Assembly: GCA_965220695.1 (NCBI GenBank)
Contig: OZ244838.1
Location: 5,208,001 to 5,272,000, forward strand
Direction of reading: 5' to 3'
Length of the DNA: 64,000 bases
Source: UBA9620 sp965220695
GTDB taxonomy: Bacteria; Acidobacteriota; Vicinamibacteria; Vicinamibacterales; UBA8438
Shown: one piece after another, positions 49,907 to 57,859 of the stretch
Numbering within the stretch: the stretch's first letter is position 1
How the letters are laid out: each line of letters begins with the position of its first letter
Notes under the pieces: model-generated
What the model was told of the DNA's origin: nothing
The model's input: the letters and a program-made list of their open reading frames with translations, nothing else
The model's database searches: none
Translations under genes and position numbers: made by a program

Positions 49907-52372
49907 CTATGACGTCCATTTACGGAAGTCAACCCATATGGGTCGTCGGGACATCATGTAGAAAGCAAATCGGCGGGAGCGGCCCCGCGGGTCGCCGGAC
50001 TGCTCACGGCCATGAATGATGCGCCACAGCTTCTCGGGGCGCAGCAGCATGTCGATGTGCCGCACGCCGAACCCGCTCAGGGCGTCGACCGCGGACGCGA
50101 CGATGCAGGGCGTCGAACCGATCGTCCCGGCTTCGCCGACGCCCTTGGCGCCGAGCGGGTTCACCGGCGTGGGCGTGACGGTGTTGTCGAGCTCGAACCG
50201 CGGGAAGTCGCTTGCGCGCGGCAACGCATAGTCCATGAACGATGCGGTGAGCGGCTGGCCGTCGTCGCCGTAGACGACTTCTTCCACCAGCGCCTGGCCG
50301 ATGCCCTGTGCCAGACCGCCGTGGATCTGGCCCTCGACGATGAGCGGATTGACGAGGTGGCCGGCGTCGTCGACCGCGACCATCTTCAGCAACCGCGGCT
50401 CGCCGGTCTCACGGTCGATCTCCAGCATCGCGATGTGGCAGCCGAACGGATAGGTGTTGTTCGCCGGCTCGAAGAACGCTTCGTCGCTCAACCCGGGATC
50501 GAGTCCTTCGGGAAGCTGCAGCGGCTTGTACGCGTAAGCGGCGACCTCGGCGAACGGCCTGGCCGATGCGGGCGCGCCCGTGACGGCGATCATTCCGTTC
50601 TCGAACACGAGATCGCGCTCGTGCGCTTCGAGCAGGGCCGCGGCGAACACCGCCATCTTCGCCTTCACCTTCCTGCCCGCCTTGTGCAGCGCCGTCCCGC
50701 CGACCGCCTGCGAGCGGCTGCCGAACGTGCCGATGCCCTGCTTCACCACGGCCGTGTCGCCGTGCTGAATCGTGATGTGGTCGATCGGCACGCCGAACTG
50801 GTCGGCGAGCATCTGCGCGAAGGTGGTCTCGTTGCCCTGCCCATGCGGCGAGACGCCGGTCGTCGCGCTGATCCGTCCGTCGCGCTCGACGGTGACCTGC
50901 GCGTGTTCCCAGCCGCCGGGCGACACCGAGGATGACGGTCCCATGCCGCAGATCTCGACATACATCGACAACCCGAGGCCGACCAGCCGGCGGTCGGCTC
51001 TGGCCGCGTCGCGTGCGGTCTTGAGTTGCTGCCACCCGGCGACCTGCAGCGCGCGGTCGAGCGCCTTCTCGTAGTCGCCCGAGTCGTAGACCGCCCCCAT
51101 TTCGGTCTTGTAGGGGAACCGGTCAGGCTGGATGAAGTTCTTCCTGCGCACCTCGGCCGGGTCCATGCTGATCTCGCGCGCGAGCATGTCCATCGCCCGC
51201 TCGACGAAATACGCCGCCTCGGGGCGTCCCGCACCGCGATACGCGTCGGTCGGCGTCTTGTTGGTGAAGACCTCCGTCAGGGTCGCACGGATGGCGGGAA
51301 ACGCATACGTGCCGCTGGCCATCGTCATGCTGTTGGTCGGTATGCCGGCGGTCAGCAGCATGTTGTAGGCGCCGATGTCGGCGATGATCCGCAGCTTCAG
51401 GCCGAGCACCGAACCGTCGCGTCTGGCCGCCAGGTCGACATGGCCGATCAGATCGCGTCCATGAACCGTGGCGAGGAACGCCTCCGACCGATCCTCCACC
51501 CACTTGATCGGCAGACCGAGCCGCTTCGACAACGCCGCCGCGACGTACTCCTCGCCGTAGATGTTGATCTTGGCGCCGAACCCGCCGCCCACCTCGGGGG
51601 CGATGGCCCGCACGCGGTCCTGACCGAGACCGATCATGCGCGCCACGAAGGTCCGCAGAATGTGTGGATTCTGTGTCGACGACCAGATGGTCAGCGCCTC
51701 CTTGCCCGGTTCGTAGTGCGCGACCACGCCGCGCGCTTCGATCGAGTTGGGCGCCAGCCGCTGGTTCACCATCCGCTGCGAGATCACCACCTCGGCGGCG
51801 GCGAACGCCGCGTCAATGGCGGTGTCGTCCGACACGCCCCGGCGGCGGGCGCCGGTGCCGCCCGGCAGCGGACCCAGGGCGACGTTGTCCGGGTAATCGG
51901 CGTGGAGCACCGCCGGCCGGCCGGTCATCGCCGTCTCGGGGTCGACCACTGCCGGCAACGGCTCGTAGTCGACGGCGATCGCATCGGCGGCGTCGGCCGC
52001 CGCGTAGCGGTCGCGCGCCACGACGACCGCCACCGGATCGCCGACGAAGCGGACGGTGTCGACCGCAACGGCACGATGCTCGGGCGACGGAAAGGGGGTG
52101 CCGATCGGCATCGGTCCAAGCATCTCGGCGATCTGCGGCCCGCTGAAGACCGCCTCCACGCCGTCGACCGACTCGGCGGCGCGCGTGTCGATGGACCGGA
52201 TCCGGCCATGCGCGACATCGCTCCGCTTGAACGCGAGGTGCTGCATGCCGGCGATCTTGACGTCGTCGACGTAGGTGCCGCGGCCCTGGATCAGACGCGG
52301 GTCCTCGCGCCGCTTGACGCGCTGGCCGACGAGTTTCGGCAGGACGGGGATTGTTCGTTCGCTTGCGGACAC
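49907..52372 (-). CDS. CoxL-type molybdenum hydroxylase large subunit
   Basis: An 821-residue molybdopterin-binding subunit of the xanthine oxidase/CO dehydrogenase family. The active-site loop AYRGAGR (residues 377-383) is the form II (BMS) type, not the AYxCSFR of proven CO dehydrogenase. GGGFGAKINIYGEEYVAAAL and GAKGVGEAGTIGSTPC (with the catalytic Glu) are also present. The start is probably the GTG at 52372, just before the conserved KLVGQRVKRREDPRLIQG. The 30-residue tail after LRPEKLWRIIH is unusual. The FAD (CoxM) and 2Fe-2S (CoxS) partner genes are missing, so partners must be elsewhere. The substrate is unknown. Confidence 0.88.
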   Translation of the reverse strand: MSASERTIPVLPKLVGQRVKRREDPRLIQGRGTYVDDVKIAGMQHLAFKRSDVAHGRIRSIDTRAAESVDGVEAVFSGPQIAEMLGPMPIGTPFPSPEHRAVAVDTVRFVGDPVAVVVARDRYAAADAADAIAVDYEPLPAVVDPETAMTGRPAVLHADYPDNVALGPLPGGTGARRRGVSDDTAIDAAFAAAEVVISQRMVNQRLAPNSIEARGVVAHYEPGKEALTIWSSTQNPHILRTFVARMIGLGQDRVRAIAPEVGGGFGAKINIYGEEYVAAALSKRLGLPIKWVEDRSEAFLATVHGRDLIGHVDLAARRDGSVLGLKLRIIADIGAYNMLLTAGIPTNSMTMASGTYAFPAIRATLTEVFTNKTPTDAYRGAGRPEAAYFVERAMDMLAREISMDPAEVRRKNFIQPDRFPYKTEMGAVYDSGDYEKALDRALQVAGWQQLKTARDAARADRRLVGLGLSMYVEICGMGPSSSVSPGGWEHAQVTVERDGRISATTGVSPHGQGNETTFAQMLADQFGVPIDHITIQHGDTAVVKQGIGTFGSRSQAVGGTALHKAGRKVKAKMAVFAAALLEAHERDLVFENGMIAVTGAPASARPFAEVAAYAYKPLQLPEGLDPGLSDEAFFEPANNTYPFGCHIAMLEIDRETGEPRLLKMVAVDDAGHLVNPLIVEGQIHGGLAQGIGQALVEEVVYGDDGQPLTASFMDYALPRASDFPRFELDNTVTPTPVNPLGAKGVGEAGTIGSTPCIVASAVDALSGFGVRHIDMLLRPEKLWRIIHGREQSGDPRGRSRRFAFYMMSRRPIWVDFRKWTS

Positions 52373-52510
52373 AGGCGGATAGCGTAGCGGGGCAGAACCG
52401 GCGGCACAAGTGACCGCGGTCGGACACGATGAGGTCGCGGCCGGGCGTTCGGCCCTGCCGCGTCTCCAATCGGTCGCGCGCGGGATTGCCGGCACGGACG
52501 ATCCTGCACT

Positions 52511-52540
52511 TGCAAAATTCAATGTTCAATTGTTAATATC
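52511..52540 (+). promoter_or_regulatory. AT-rich promoter region of the hicBA-like pair
   Basis: TTGCAA (52511-52516) and TAATAT (52535-52540) are separated by 18 bp. The segment TGTTCAATTGTTAATAT contains the palindrome CAATTG and is much more AT-rich than its surroundings, fitting an HicB operator. The match to the -10 consensus is modest. Confidence 0.45.
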
Positions 52541-52572
52541 GTGGATCTCCGGTACTGGAGAGGATCCAAACC

Positions 52573-53145
52573 ATGATGCAGGATAGCAGGGCAGAATCGA
52601 CCCGGAAGCAGGTGCTCGCCGTGGCGCAGCGCTTGTGCGCGACACGGGCGGACTGGACGTTCAAGCCCGCCGAGGTCGTACGAGCCCTGCCTCACCTGAA
52701 CGAGCAGACCGTGCGGACGCATATCTGCAGCCGGTGCTGCGTGAACGCGAATCCCAATCACCCGCACCGCTGGCCGTACTTCCGCCGCGTGAGCCACGGT
52801 GTCTACCGGATCGAGCCGAAGTTTCGCCGTCCGTCCCCTGCCCGGGAATCCCCTCCGCAACGCTCCGCCGCGACGCGTGTCGCTGAAGCCACGCCGGCGT
52901 ACGCCATCGATACTTCCACTGTTCAATCGACAATTCACGCCGTGGTGACCCGGAGCGAGGAGTGGTACGTCGCCGAGTGTCTTGAAGTGGCGGTCCTCAC
53001 CCAGGGCCGGTCGCTGGACGAAGTGGTCGCGAATCTCCATGAAGCGCTGGAACTGCACATGGAAGGCGAAGACCCCGCCGAGTTGGGTCTGTCTTCCGAC
53101 CCGCGCCTGGTCGTGAACTACGAAACGGCGGCCGTCAGATCCTGA
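52573..53145 (+). CDS. HicB-like antitoxin with an additional N-terminal HTH domain
   Basis: A 190-residue protein. Residues about 5-80 are a winged-helix-type domain (VLAVAQRLCATRADWTFKPA, then EVVRALPHLNEQTVRTHIC and FRRVSHGVYRIEP) of the DUF7669 kind. After a Ser/Pro linker the C-terminal 70 residues form an HicB fold (TRSEEWYVAECLEVAVLTQG, SLDEVVANLHEALELHMEGE). The ATG follows GGAGAGG. The stop overlaps the HicA ATG (TGATG). The N-terminal domain replaces or adds to the usual C-terminal DNA-binding domain of HicB, and would bind the operator. Confidence 0.85.
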   Translation: MMQDSRAESTRKQVLAVAQRLCATRADWTFKPAEVVRALPHLNEQTVRTHICSRCCVNANPNHPHRWPYFRRVSHGVYRIEPKFRRPSPARESPPQRSAATRVAEATPAYAIDTSTVQSTIHAVVTRSEEWYVAECLEVAVLTQGRSLDEVVANLHEALELHMEGEDPAELGLSSDPRLVVNYETAAVRS

Positions 53146-53564
53146 TGGCCCGGCTGCGAAGACTCACGCCCCGGGAGATCCTGCGTATCCTGGCGGGCTT
53201 CGGATTTCAGGTAGCCAGAACCAGGGGAAGCCATGCCACGCTCGTCAGGATCGCGAAATCCGGTGAGCGGCAGTTGCTGACCGTGCCGGTTCATCGGCGA
53301 ATGGGCCTCGGCATGGTGCATGCGATCTACCGGCGGGCCAGACGATTCATTCCGGACGCCGAACTGCGGTCCCGGTTCTTCGCTGATGAACGACGGGGGC
53401 GACGCGCATTTCGGAGGCTCCGGACCGGATTCGGCGCGCTCTCCGATCTCTCGAACGAGAATCGCGGCGTCCTCGGAGAATATCTTGCAGGAGGATCTGA
53501 ACGATGGCTATCGCCCACCTTCGCGTCTACACCATCAATGTCGGCCAGATGGACGCCTGGCTGA
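53145..53564 (+). CDS. HicA-like mRNA interferase with C-terminal extension
   Basis: A 139-residue protein. The first 70 residues are HicA (RLTPREILRILAGFGFQVAR, then the catalytic His in RGSHATLVRIAKSG and VPVHRRMGLGMVHAIYRRA). HicA is usually 60-90 residues; here the frame continues for some 65 residues and overlaps the next gene by 61 nt. The extension may be non-functional read-through of a lost stop codon. The toxin would be held inactive by the adjacent HicB-like protein. Confidence 0.85.
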   Translation: MARLRRLTPREILRILAGFGFQVARTRGSHATLVRIAKSGERQLLTVPVHRRMGLGMVHAIYRRARRFIPDAELRSRFFADERRGRRAFRRLRTGFGALSDLSNENRGVLGEYLAGGSERWLSPTFASTPSMSARWTPG

Positions 53565-53800
53565 CGCTGTTCAACGAGCGGCTGGTTCCGCTGCTGCGTG
53601 AACACGGCATCCGGGTCGACGGCGCCTGGGTGAACGACGCGCGGACCCAGTTCATCTGGGTGCGCAGCTACGGCGACACCAGGGCCGATCTCGAGGCCAA
53701 GGAAGCGGCCTTCTACGGGTCGGCGTGGTGGCAGGCCAACGTCGACTACGTGCGCAGTCACCTGGCGCACCGTGAGATCACCGTGATTCGTACGGCGTAA
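53504..53800 (+). CDS. NIPSNAP family protein
   Basis: A 98-residue alpha/beta-barrel-type protein with AHLRVYTINVGQMDAWLTLF, followed by VDGAWVNDARTQFIWVRSYG, as in bacterial NIPSNAP proteins of one ferredoxin-like domain. AGGAGG lies 7 nt before the ATG, so translation is independent of the overlapping HicA frame. Cytoplasmic; function unknown. Confidence 0.85.
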   Translation: MAIAHLRVYTINVGQMDAWLTLFNERLVPLLREHGIRVDGAWVNDARTQFIWVRSYGDTRADLEAKEAAFYGSAWWQANVDYVRSHLAHREITVIRTA

Positions 53801-53970
53801 GTCGCGGATCGGGCGGCGCCGGTGGCAGGCGGCCGCGGTCCTCCGCTTCGCGCTCCTCTTGCCTCGCCGCGGCGAAGCTACTAGAGTGAGTGGACGCTTT
53901 TCTTCGCGGGACGGACGCGCAAAGCCCGCGCGTCCACCGCCTGTGCGCCGACGCAACAAGGAGCAGTACC

Positions 53971-55002
53971 ATGCAGACACGTATCACCTCGCGGATGCTC
54001 GGCGTTGCCGCGCTTGCCCTCATCTGCACGGTGGGCGGCGCCGTGCCGGCCGCGGCGCAGATCGAGCGGGTCGCCGACCCGAACTGGACGACGAAGCGGA
54101 CGCCTGACGGCCAGCCTGACCTCCAGGGCCTCTGGGGCAACAAGACGATCACGCCGATCGAGCGGTCCGCCCGCGAGCAACGCGCCTACCTGACCGATGA
54201 AGAGATGGCGACCCTCAACCAGCGGCGGGCCGAGAACGAAGCGGCGGCGGACGCCGCACCGGCCCGCCGATACGAACCCGGCGGCAACGTGGGGGGCTAT
54301 GGCAGCTATTGGCTCGACGCGGGCGACACGGTGCTCTCGACCGGGCAGACCTCGTTCGTCGTCGACCCGCCCGACGGCCGGGCCCCGATCAAGCAGTGGG
54401 CGCTGGACGCCAAGGCGTACAACCTTGCGAACGAGGGTGACCATTATCAGCACATGAGCGTATGGGACCGCTGCCTGTCGCGGGGAGTCCCCGGTTCGAT
54501 GCTCCCGGCCGGGTACAACAACGCCTACCGCATCGTGCAGACACCGGATCACGTCGTGATCTACCACGAGATGATCCACGACGCGCGGATCATCCCGCTG
54601 TCCGATCAGCCGTTCGTCGACGATCGGATCCGCCAGTGGATGGGTGACTCCCGCGCCCACTGGGAGGGCGACGTGCTGGTGGTCGAGACGAGGAACTTCC
54701 ACAACCGCGGCTGGATCGCGTCGAGCTCCGCCGGGCGCCGTCTGAAGGGCATCCCGACCAGCAAGGCGCTTCACGTGATGGAGCGCTTCCAGCGTGTCTC
54801 CGAGTCCACCGTCATGTGGACGGTCACCGTCGACGACCCGAACGTCTACGACTCGTCGTGGACGATTCAGATGCCGCTGACCGCCGAACCCGACTACCAG
54901 ATATTCGAGTACGCCTGCCACGAAGGCAACTACGCGGTGCCCAACGCGCTCAGCGGAGAGCGCGCCCTCGACGCCGCCGCGGCGGCGACCGACGGGCAGT
55001 AG
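53971..55002 (+). CDS. Secreted hypothetical protein (Acidobacteriota-type)
   Basis: A 343-residue protein with a signal peptide (MLGVAALALICTVGGAVPAA). AAGGAG lies 7 nt before the ATG at 53971. It has TPDGQPDLQGLWGNKTITPI near the N-terminus and HWEGDVLVVETRNFHNRGWI in the second half; both are typical of a large secreted family common in Acidobacteriota. No catalytic residues are recognised. The first 27 codons of the longer open frame (from 53890) lack a ribosome-binding site and were excluded. Confidence 0.85.
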   Translation: MQTRITSRMLGVAALALICTVGGAVPAAAQIERVADPNWTTKRTPDGQPDLQGLWGNKTITPIERSAREQRAYLTDEEMATLNQRRAENEAAADAAPARRYEPGGNVGGYGSYWLDAGDTVLSTGQTSFVVDPPDGRAPIKQWALDAKAYNLANEGDHYQHMSVWDRCLSRGVPGSMLPAGYNNAYRIVQTPDHVVIYHEMIHDARIIPLSDQPFVDDRIRQWMGDSRAHWEGDVLVVETRNFHNRGWIASSSAGRRLKGIPTSKALHVMERFQRVSESTVMWTVTVDDPNVYDSSWTIQMPLTAEPDYQIFEYACHEGNYAVPNALSGERALDAAAAATDGQ

Positions 55003-55067
55003 CAGGCTGCCAGGGGTTGGACCGCACCGGTCAGGCTCGCAATCGCGGCCGGCGCGCGGCTGATTCG

Positions 55068-56699
55068 TCAGTTGTTCGGCTGGAGTTGGGGGTACTCGAC
55101 CCCGAGCTGCTCGAGATACGTGTCGTAGCGTGAGGGGTCGTAGTAGAGCTTCTCGAGCTCGGGCTTGAACCGCTCCATGATGTCGCGGTTGAGCCAGATC
55201 GCCGGCTCGTCCTCCGGCCGCAGCAGCGTGGTGTACTCCCGGTCCCTCGTCTGGACGTTCTCGAAATAGTCTCGCGCCCGGTCCACGAGCTCAGGCTGCA
55301 GCAGGAGGTCGAGCAGCGTCAGCGCCTGGACCTTGGCGCCGGCGGTCGAACCCTTGTGGGCGATTGGCGTCGCCATGGCGATCGCCTTGTTCCAGTTGTG
55401 CCCCCGCCCGCCGCCGATATTCGACGGAAACCGCAGCGAGGCGGTCGGCGTCACCCAGGAGATGTCGCCGATGTCGTCCGAGCCGCCCCCACGACGCTGG
55501 CTGTCGGGTACGCGTTCGGCGCCGCCGAGGGTCTCGGCCACCGACGTCGACAGCCCGCGCTCCGCGACCCCCAGCATGCGCTGGACGGCGCGGGCGAACC
55601 GCTGATCGTCTTCCGACCAGTCGGGCATGCCGACCCGCTGGATGTTCGCGAACATCGTCTCGGCGACGACCCGGTTCATGTGCTGCGGCCAGGCGGCGCC
55701 GAGCACGCGTGATTGCATCGCGGTGTCGGTCATCATCGCGGCGCCCGCGGCGATGGCGTCCCCGATGCGCCACATCCGCACGATGTTGTCGTAGTCGGTT
55801 TCGCGGAAGAAATACCAGACGCTCGCCGTCGGCGGGACGACGTTCGGCTGATCGCCGCCGTCGGTGATGACATAGTGCGACCGCTGCTGTATCCGCAGGT
55901 GCTCACGGCGGTAGTTCCACGCGATGTTCATCAGCTCGACCGCGTCGAGCGCGCTGCGGCCGCTCCACGGATCGACGGCGCCATGCGCCGACTCGCCCTC
56001 GAAGAGATACTCGACCGACACCAGACCGTTGCCGCGGCTGTCGCCCCAGCCGGTCGACAGACCGCTGCTGACATGGCTGTACAGAACGATATCGACGTCG
56101 TCGAACACCCCCGCCCGAACGTAGTGCGCCTTGCCGCCGAGCTGCTCCTCGGCGATGCCGGGCCAGATCAGCAGGGTGCCCGCGATCTCCTCCCGTTCCA
56201 TGATGTCCTTCACCGCGAGCGCCGCGGCGACGTTCACCGCCTGACCCGAGTTGTGGCCCTCGCCGTGTCCGGGTCCACCCTCGATCAACGGCTGGCGATA
56301 CGCGACCCCCGGCATCTGCGACGCCTGCGGGATGCCATCGACGTCGCTGCCGAGCGCGATCAGCGGGCGGCCCGATCCCCACCTCGCGACCCAGCCGCTC
56401 GGGATGCCCGCCACCCCCAACTCGATCGCGAATCCCTCCCGCTCGAGGATGCCGGTGATGTAGCGCTGGGTTTCGAACTCCTGGAACCCGAGCTCGCTGA
56501 AGCTGAACAGGCTGTCGACCATCTGCTGGATGAGGACGCGGCGGCCGTCGATGTCGCGGCTCACCTCGTCCTTGAGACGCTCGAGCCGCGGGTCGACCTC
56601 GGCCTGCGCCGCCGCCCCGTGCCGCGGCGCGGCCCCGATCGCAGCGACGACGAATGCGGTGACGATGGCGGCGGCCGACTTCACGAGAGTGGATCGCAC
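55068..56699 (-). CDS. Secreted M20-type amidohydrolase
   Basis: A 543-residue exported protein starting at a GTG (56699) after GGAGGAGG. The signal peptide is AAAIVTAFVVAAIGAAPRHG. It belongs to the M20/AbgB-type amidohydrolases: ELGFQEFETQRYITGIL, metal-site Asp in ALGSDVDGIPQ, Gly-His in GPGHGEGHNSG, Glu in WPGIAEEQLGGKAHYV, and HGAVDPWSGRSALDAVEL in the dimerisation domain. It should act on amide bonds of small peptides or acylated amino compounds in the periplasm. The substrate is unknown. Confidence 0.88.
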   Translation of the reverse strand: MRSTLVKSAAAIVTAFVVAAIGAAPRHGAAAQAEVDPRLERLKDEVSRDIDGRRVLIQQMVDSLFSFSELGFQEFETQRYITGILEREGFAIELGVAGIPSGWVARWGSGRPLIALGSDVDGIPQASQMPGVAYRQPLIEGGPGHGEGHNSGQAVNVAAALAVKDIMEREEIAGTLLIWPGIAEEQLGGKAHYVRAGVFDDVDIVLYSHVSSGLSTGWGDSRGNGLVSVEYLFEGESAHGAVDPWSGRSALDAVELMNIAWNYRREHLRIQQRSHYVITDGGDQPNVVPPTASVWYFFRETDYDNIVRMWRIGDAIAAGAAMMTDTAMQSRVLGAAWPQHMNRVVAETMFANIQRVGMPDWSEDDQRFARAVQRMLGVAERGLSTSVAETLGGAERVPDSQRRGGGSDDIGDISWVTPTASLRFPSNIGGGRGHNWNKAIAMATPIAHKGSTAGAKVQALTLLDLLLQPELVDRARDYFENVQTRDREYTTLLRPEDEPAIWLNRDIMERFKPELEKLYYDPSRYDTYLEQLGVEYPQLQPNN

Positions 56700-56744
56700 G
56701 GGGGTCCTCCTCCAGCCGCGGTCAGTTGTTCCGGCAGACGAACA

Positions 56745-56765
56745 GGGCAACCACAAGGGTTGCCC
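56745..56765. other. Hairpin GGGCAACC-acaag-GGTTGCCC
   Basis: A perfect 8-bp stem that continues to a TACGGAATTCTGCGG segment also found near the 20-bp tandem array (GCAGAATT). It is immediately followed by a type A dispersed repeat, so the hairpin is probably part of a larger repeat unit. Confidence 0.55.
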
Positions 56766-56787
56766 CTACGGAATTCTGCGGGCGCAT

Positions 56788-56831
56788 CGCCGATCTCGGT
56801 GCAACGCGGGGTTCTACCACGGGCTGCTGGC
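56788..56831 (+). repeat. Dispersed repeat type A core
   Basis: CCGATCTCGGTGCAACGCGG followed by GGTTCTACCACGGGCTGCTGG; matches 61771-61809. Confidence 0.75.
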
Positions 56832-56863
56832 AGCCCGCCTGCGACCGTCGTCGCCGACCGCGA

Positions 56864-57526
56864 CTACCGCAGCACGCGGATGACGACCCGCCGGTTCTGC
56901 GCCCGCCCCTCGGCAGTGTTGTTGGGCGCCATCGGCTGATCCTCACCATAGCTGATGATGCTCATCATCTGCAGCGGAATCTCGTGCTCCTCGTGGAGGT
57001 AGCGTCTGACGTTGCTGGCACGCTCCTTCCCGAGACGTGCATTGAAGGCGGGCGAGCCGGTCGCGTCCGTGTGTCCCTCGATCTCCAGATGTGACGCCGC
57101 CGGCAGACCACGGAGCATCTCTACGAACTCACTCAGGGTGGCGCGGGCACTGTCCGGCAACTGCGCGTCGGAGGTCGCGAACTGGTCGTGGCTGTCTGCA
57201 ATCACCACCTCGACACCCAGACCCCGGTTCGAGGCCATGAGCGTGTCGCTCAGCTCCGTGGCGGTGGTCTGCGCCGCCGTGGCCACGGTGAACGCGTTCT
57301 GCGCCGCCAGGTCCACTTCAGCCAGTTGAATCCACTGTTGCCGCACCGTCGCACTGGATTCGTCCACGTCCCTCCGAAGTTCACGAATCTGTACGCCGAC
57401 CTGCGTCTCGATCTGATCGCTGACTCGCGCCTCGACCTGACCGACACGATCGTCCACGAATCCCCGCGAGGCACAGCCGCCGAGCACGGTGATACTCATC
57501 ACCACCACCGCTGTCGTCAGTCGCAT
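56864..57526 (-). CDS. OmpA-family lipoprotein
   Basis: A 220-residue protein with a lipoprotein signal (AVVVMSITVLGGC, lipobox LGGC). Residues about 25-105 are predicted coiled-coil (VDDRVGQVEARVSDQIETQV). The C-terminal OmpA domain has HLEIEGHTDATGSPAFNARL and KERASNVRRYLHEEHE, which bind peptidoglycan. It probably links the outer membrane to the cell wall. GGGAGG is 7 nt before the ATG at 57526. Confidence 0.92.
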   Translation of the reverse strand: MRLTTAVVVMSITVLGGCASRGFVDDRVGQVEARVSDQIETQVGVQIRELRRDVDESSATVRQQWIQLAEVDLAAQNAFTVATAAQTTATELSDTLMASNRGLGVEVVIADSHDQFATSDAQLPDSARATLSEFVEMLRGLPAASHLEIEGHTDATGSPAFNARLGKERASNVRRYLHEEHEIPLQMMSIISYGEDQPMAPNNTAEGRAQNRRVVIRVLR

Positions 57527-57859
57527 GACTTTACCTCCCTCACTCCGGTCCGACAATCGCCGTTTGCCTTCCCCGACAGGCACGCACGCCGTGCAGCGAA
57601 CGCGCTGCACACGCCCGCTCCGGGGCGCACCCCGCCAGAGAATCAATGACTGTATCGGCGGAACCGCCGCGGAACATCACACCCGGACGCGGAGTTTTTC
57701 GACGTGTGGGGATTTCGACAAGGGGGGTGCAGGCGCTCCGCGGACGAAATATCACCTCGACGGCGGCGCCCGCCGGCAGCGCCGGGAACCGGGGTCAGAC
57801 ACCCGGATCGACGCCTGAGGTCCGTATCAACGTGCGCCGGTCGAATGGGGGCAGGACTG
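57527..57859. other. Intergenic region, nothing recognised
   Basis: No gene, terminator or clear repeat is seen between the OmpA gene and the end of the second DUF1592 gene. Confidence 0.4.

Noticed and set aside
49907..52372. Aerobic CO dehydrogenase (form I CoxL)
   Set aside because: The active-site loop is AYRGAGR rather than the AYxCSFR of form I, and partner subunits are absent.
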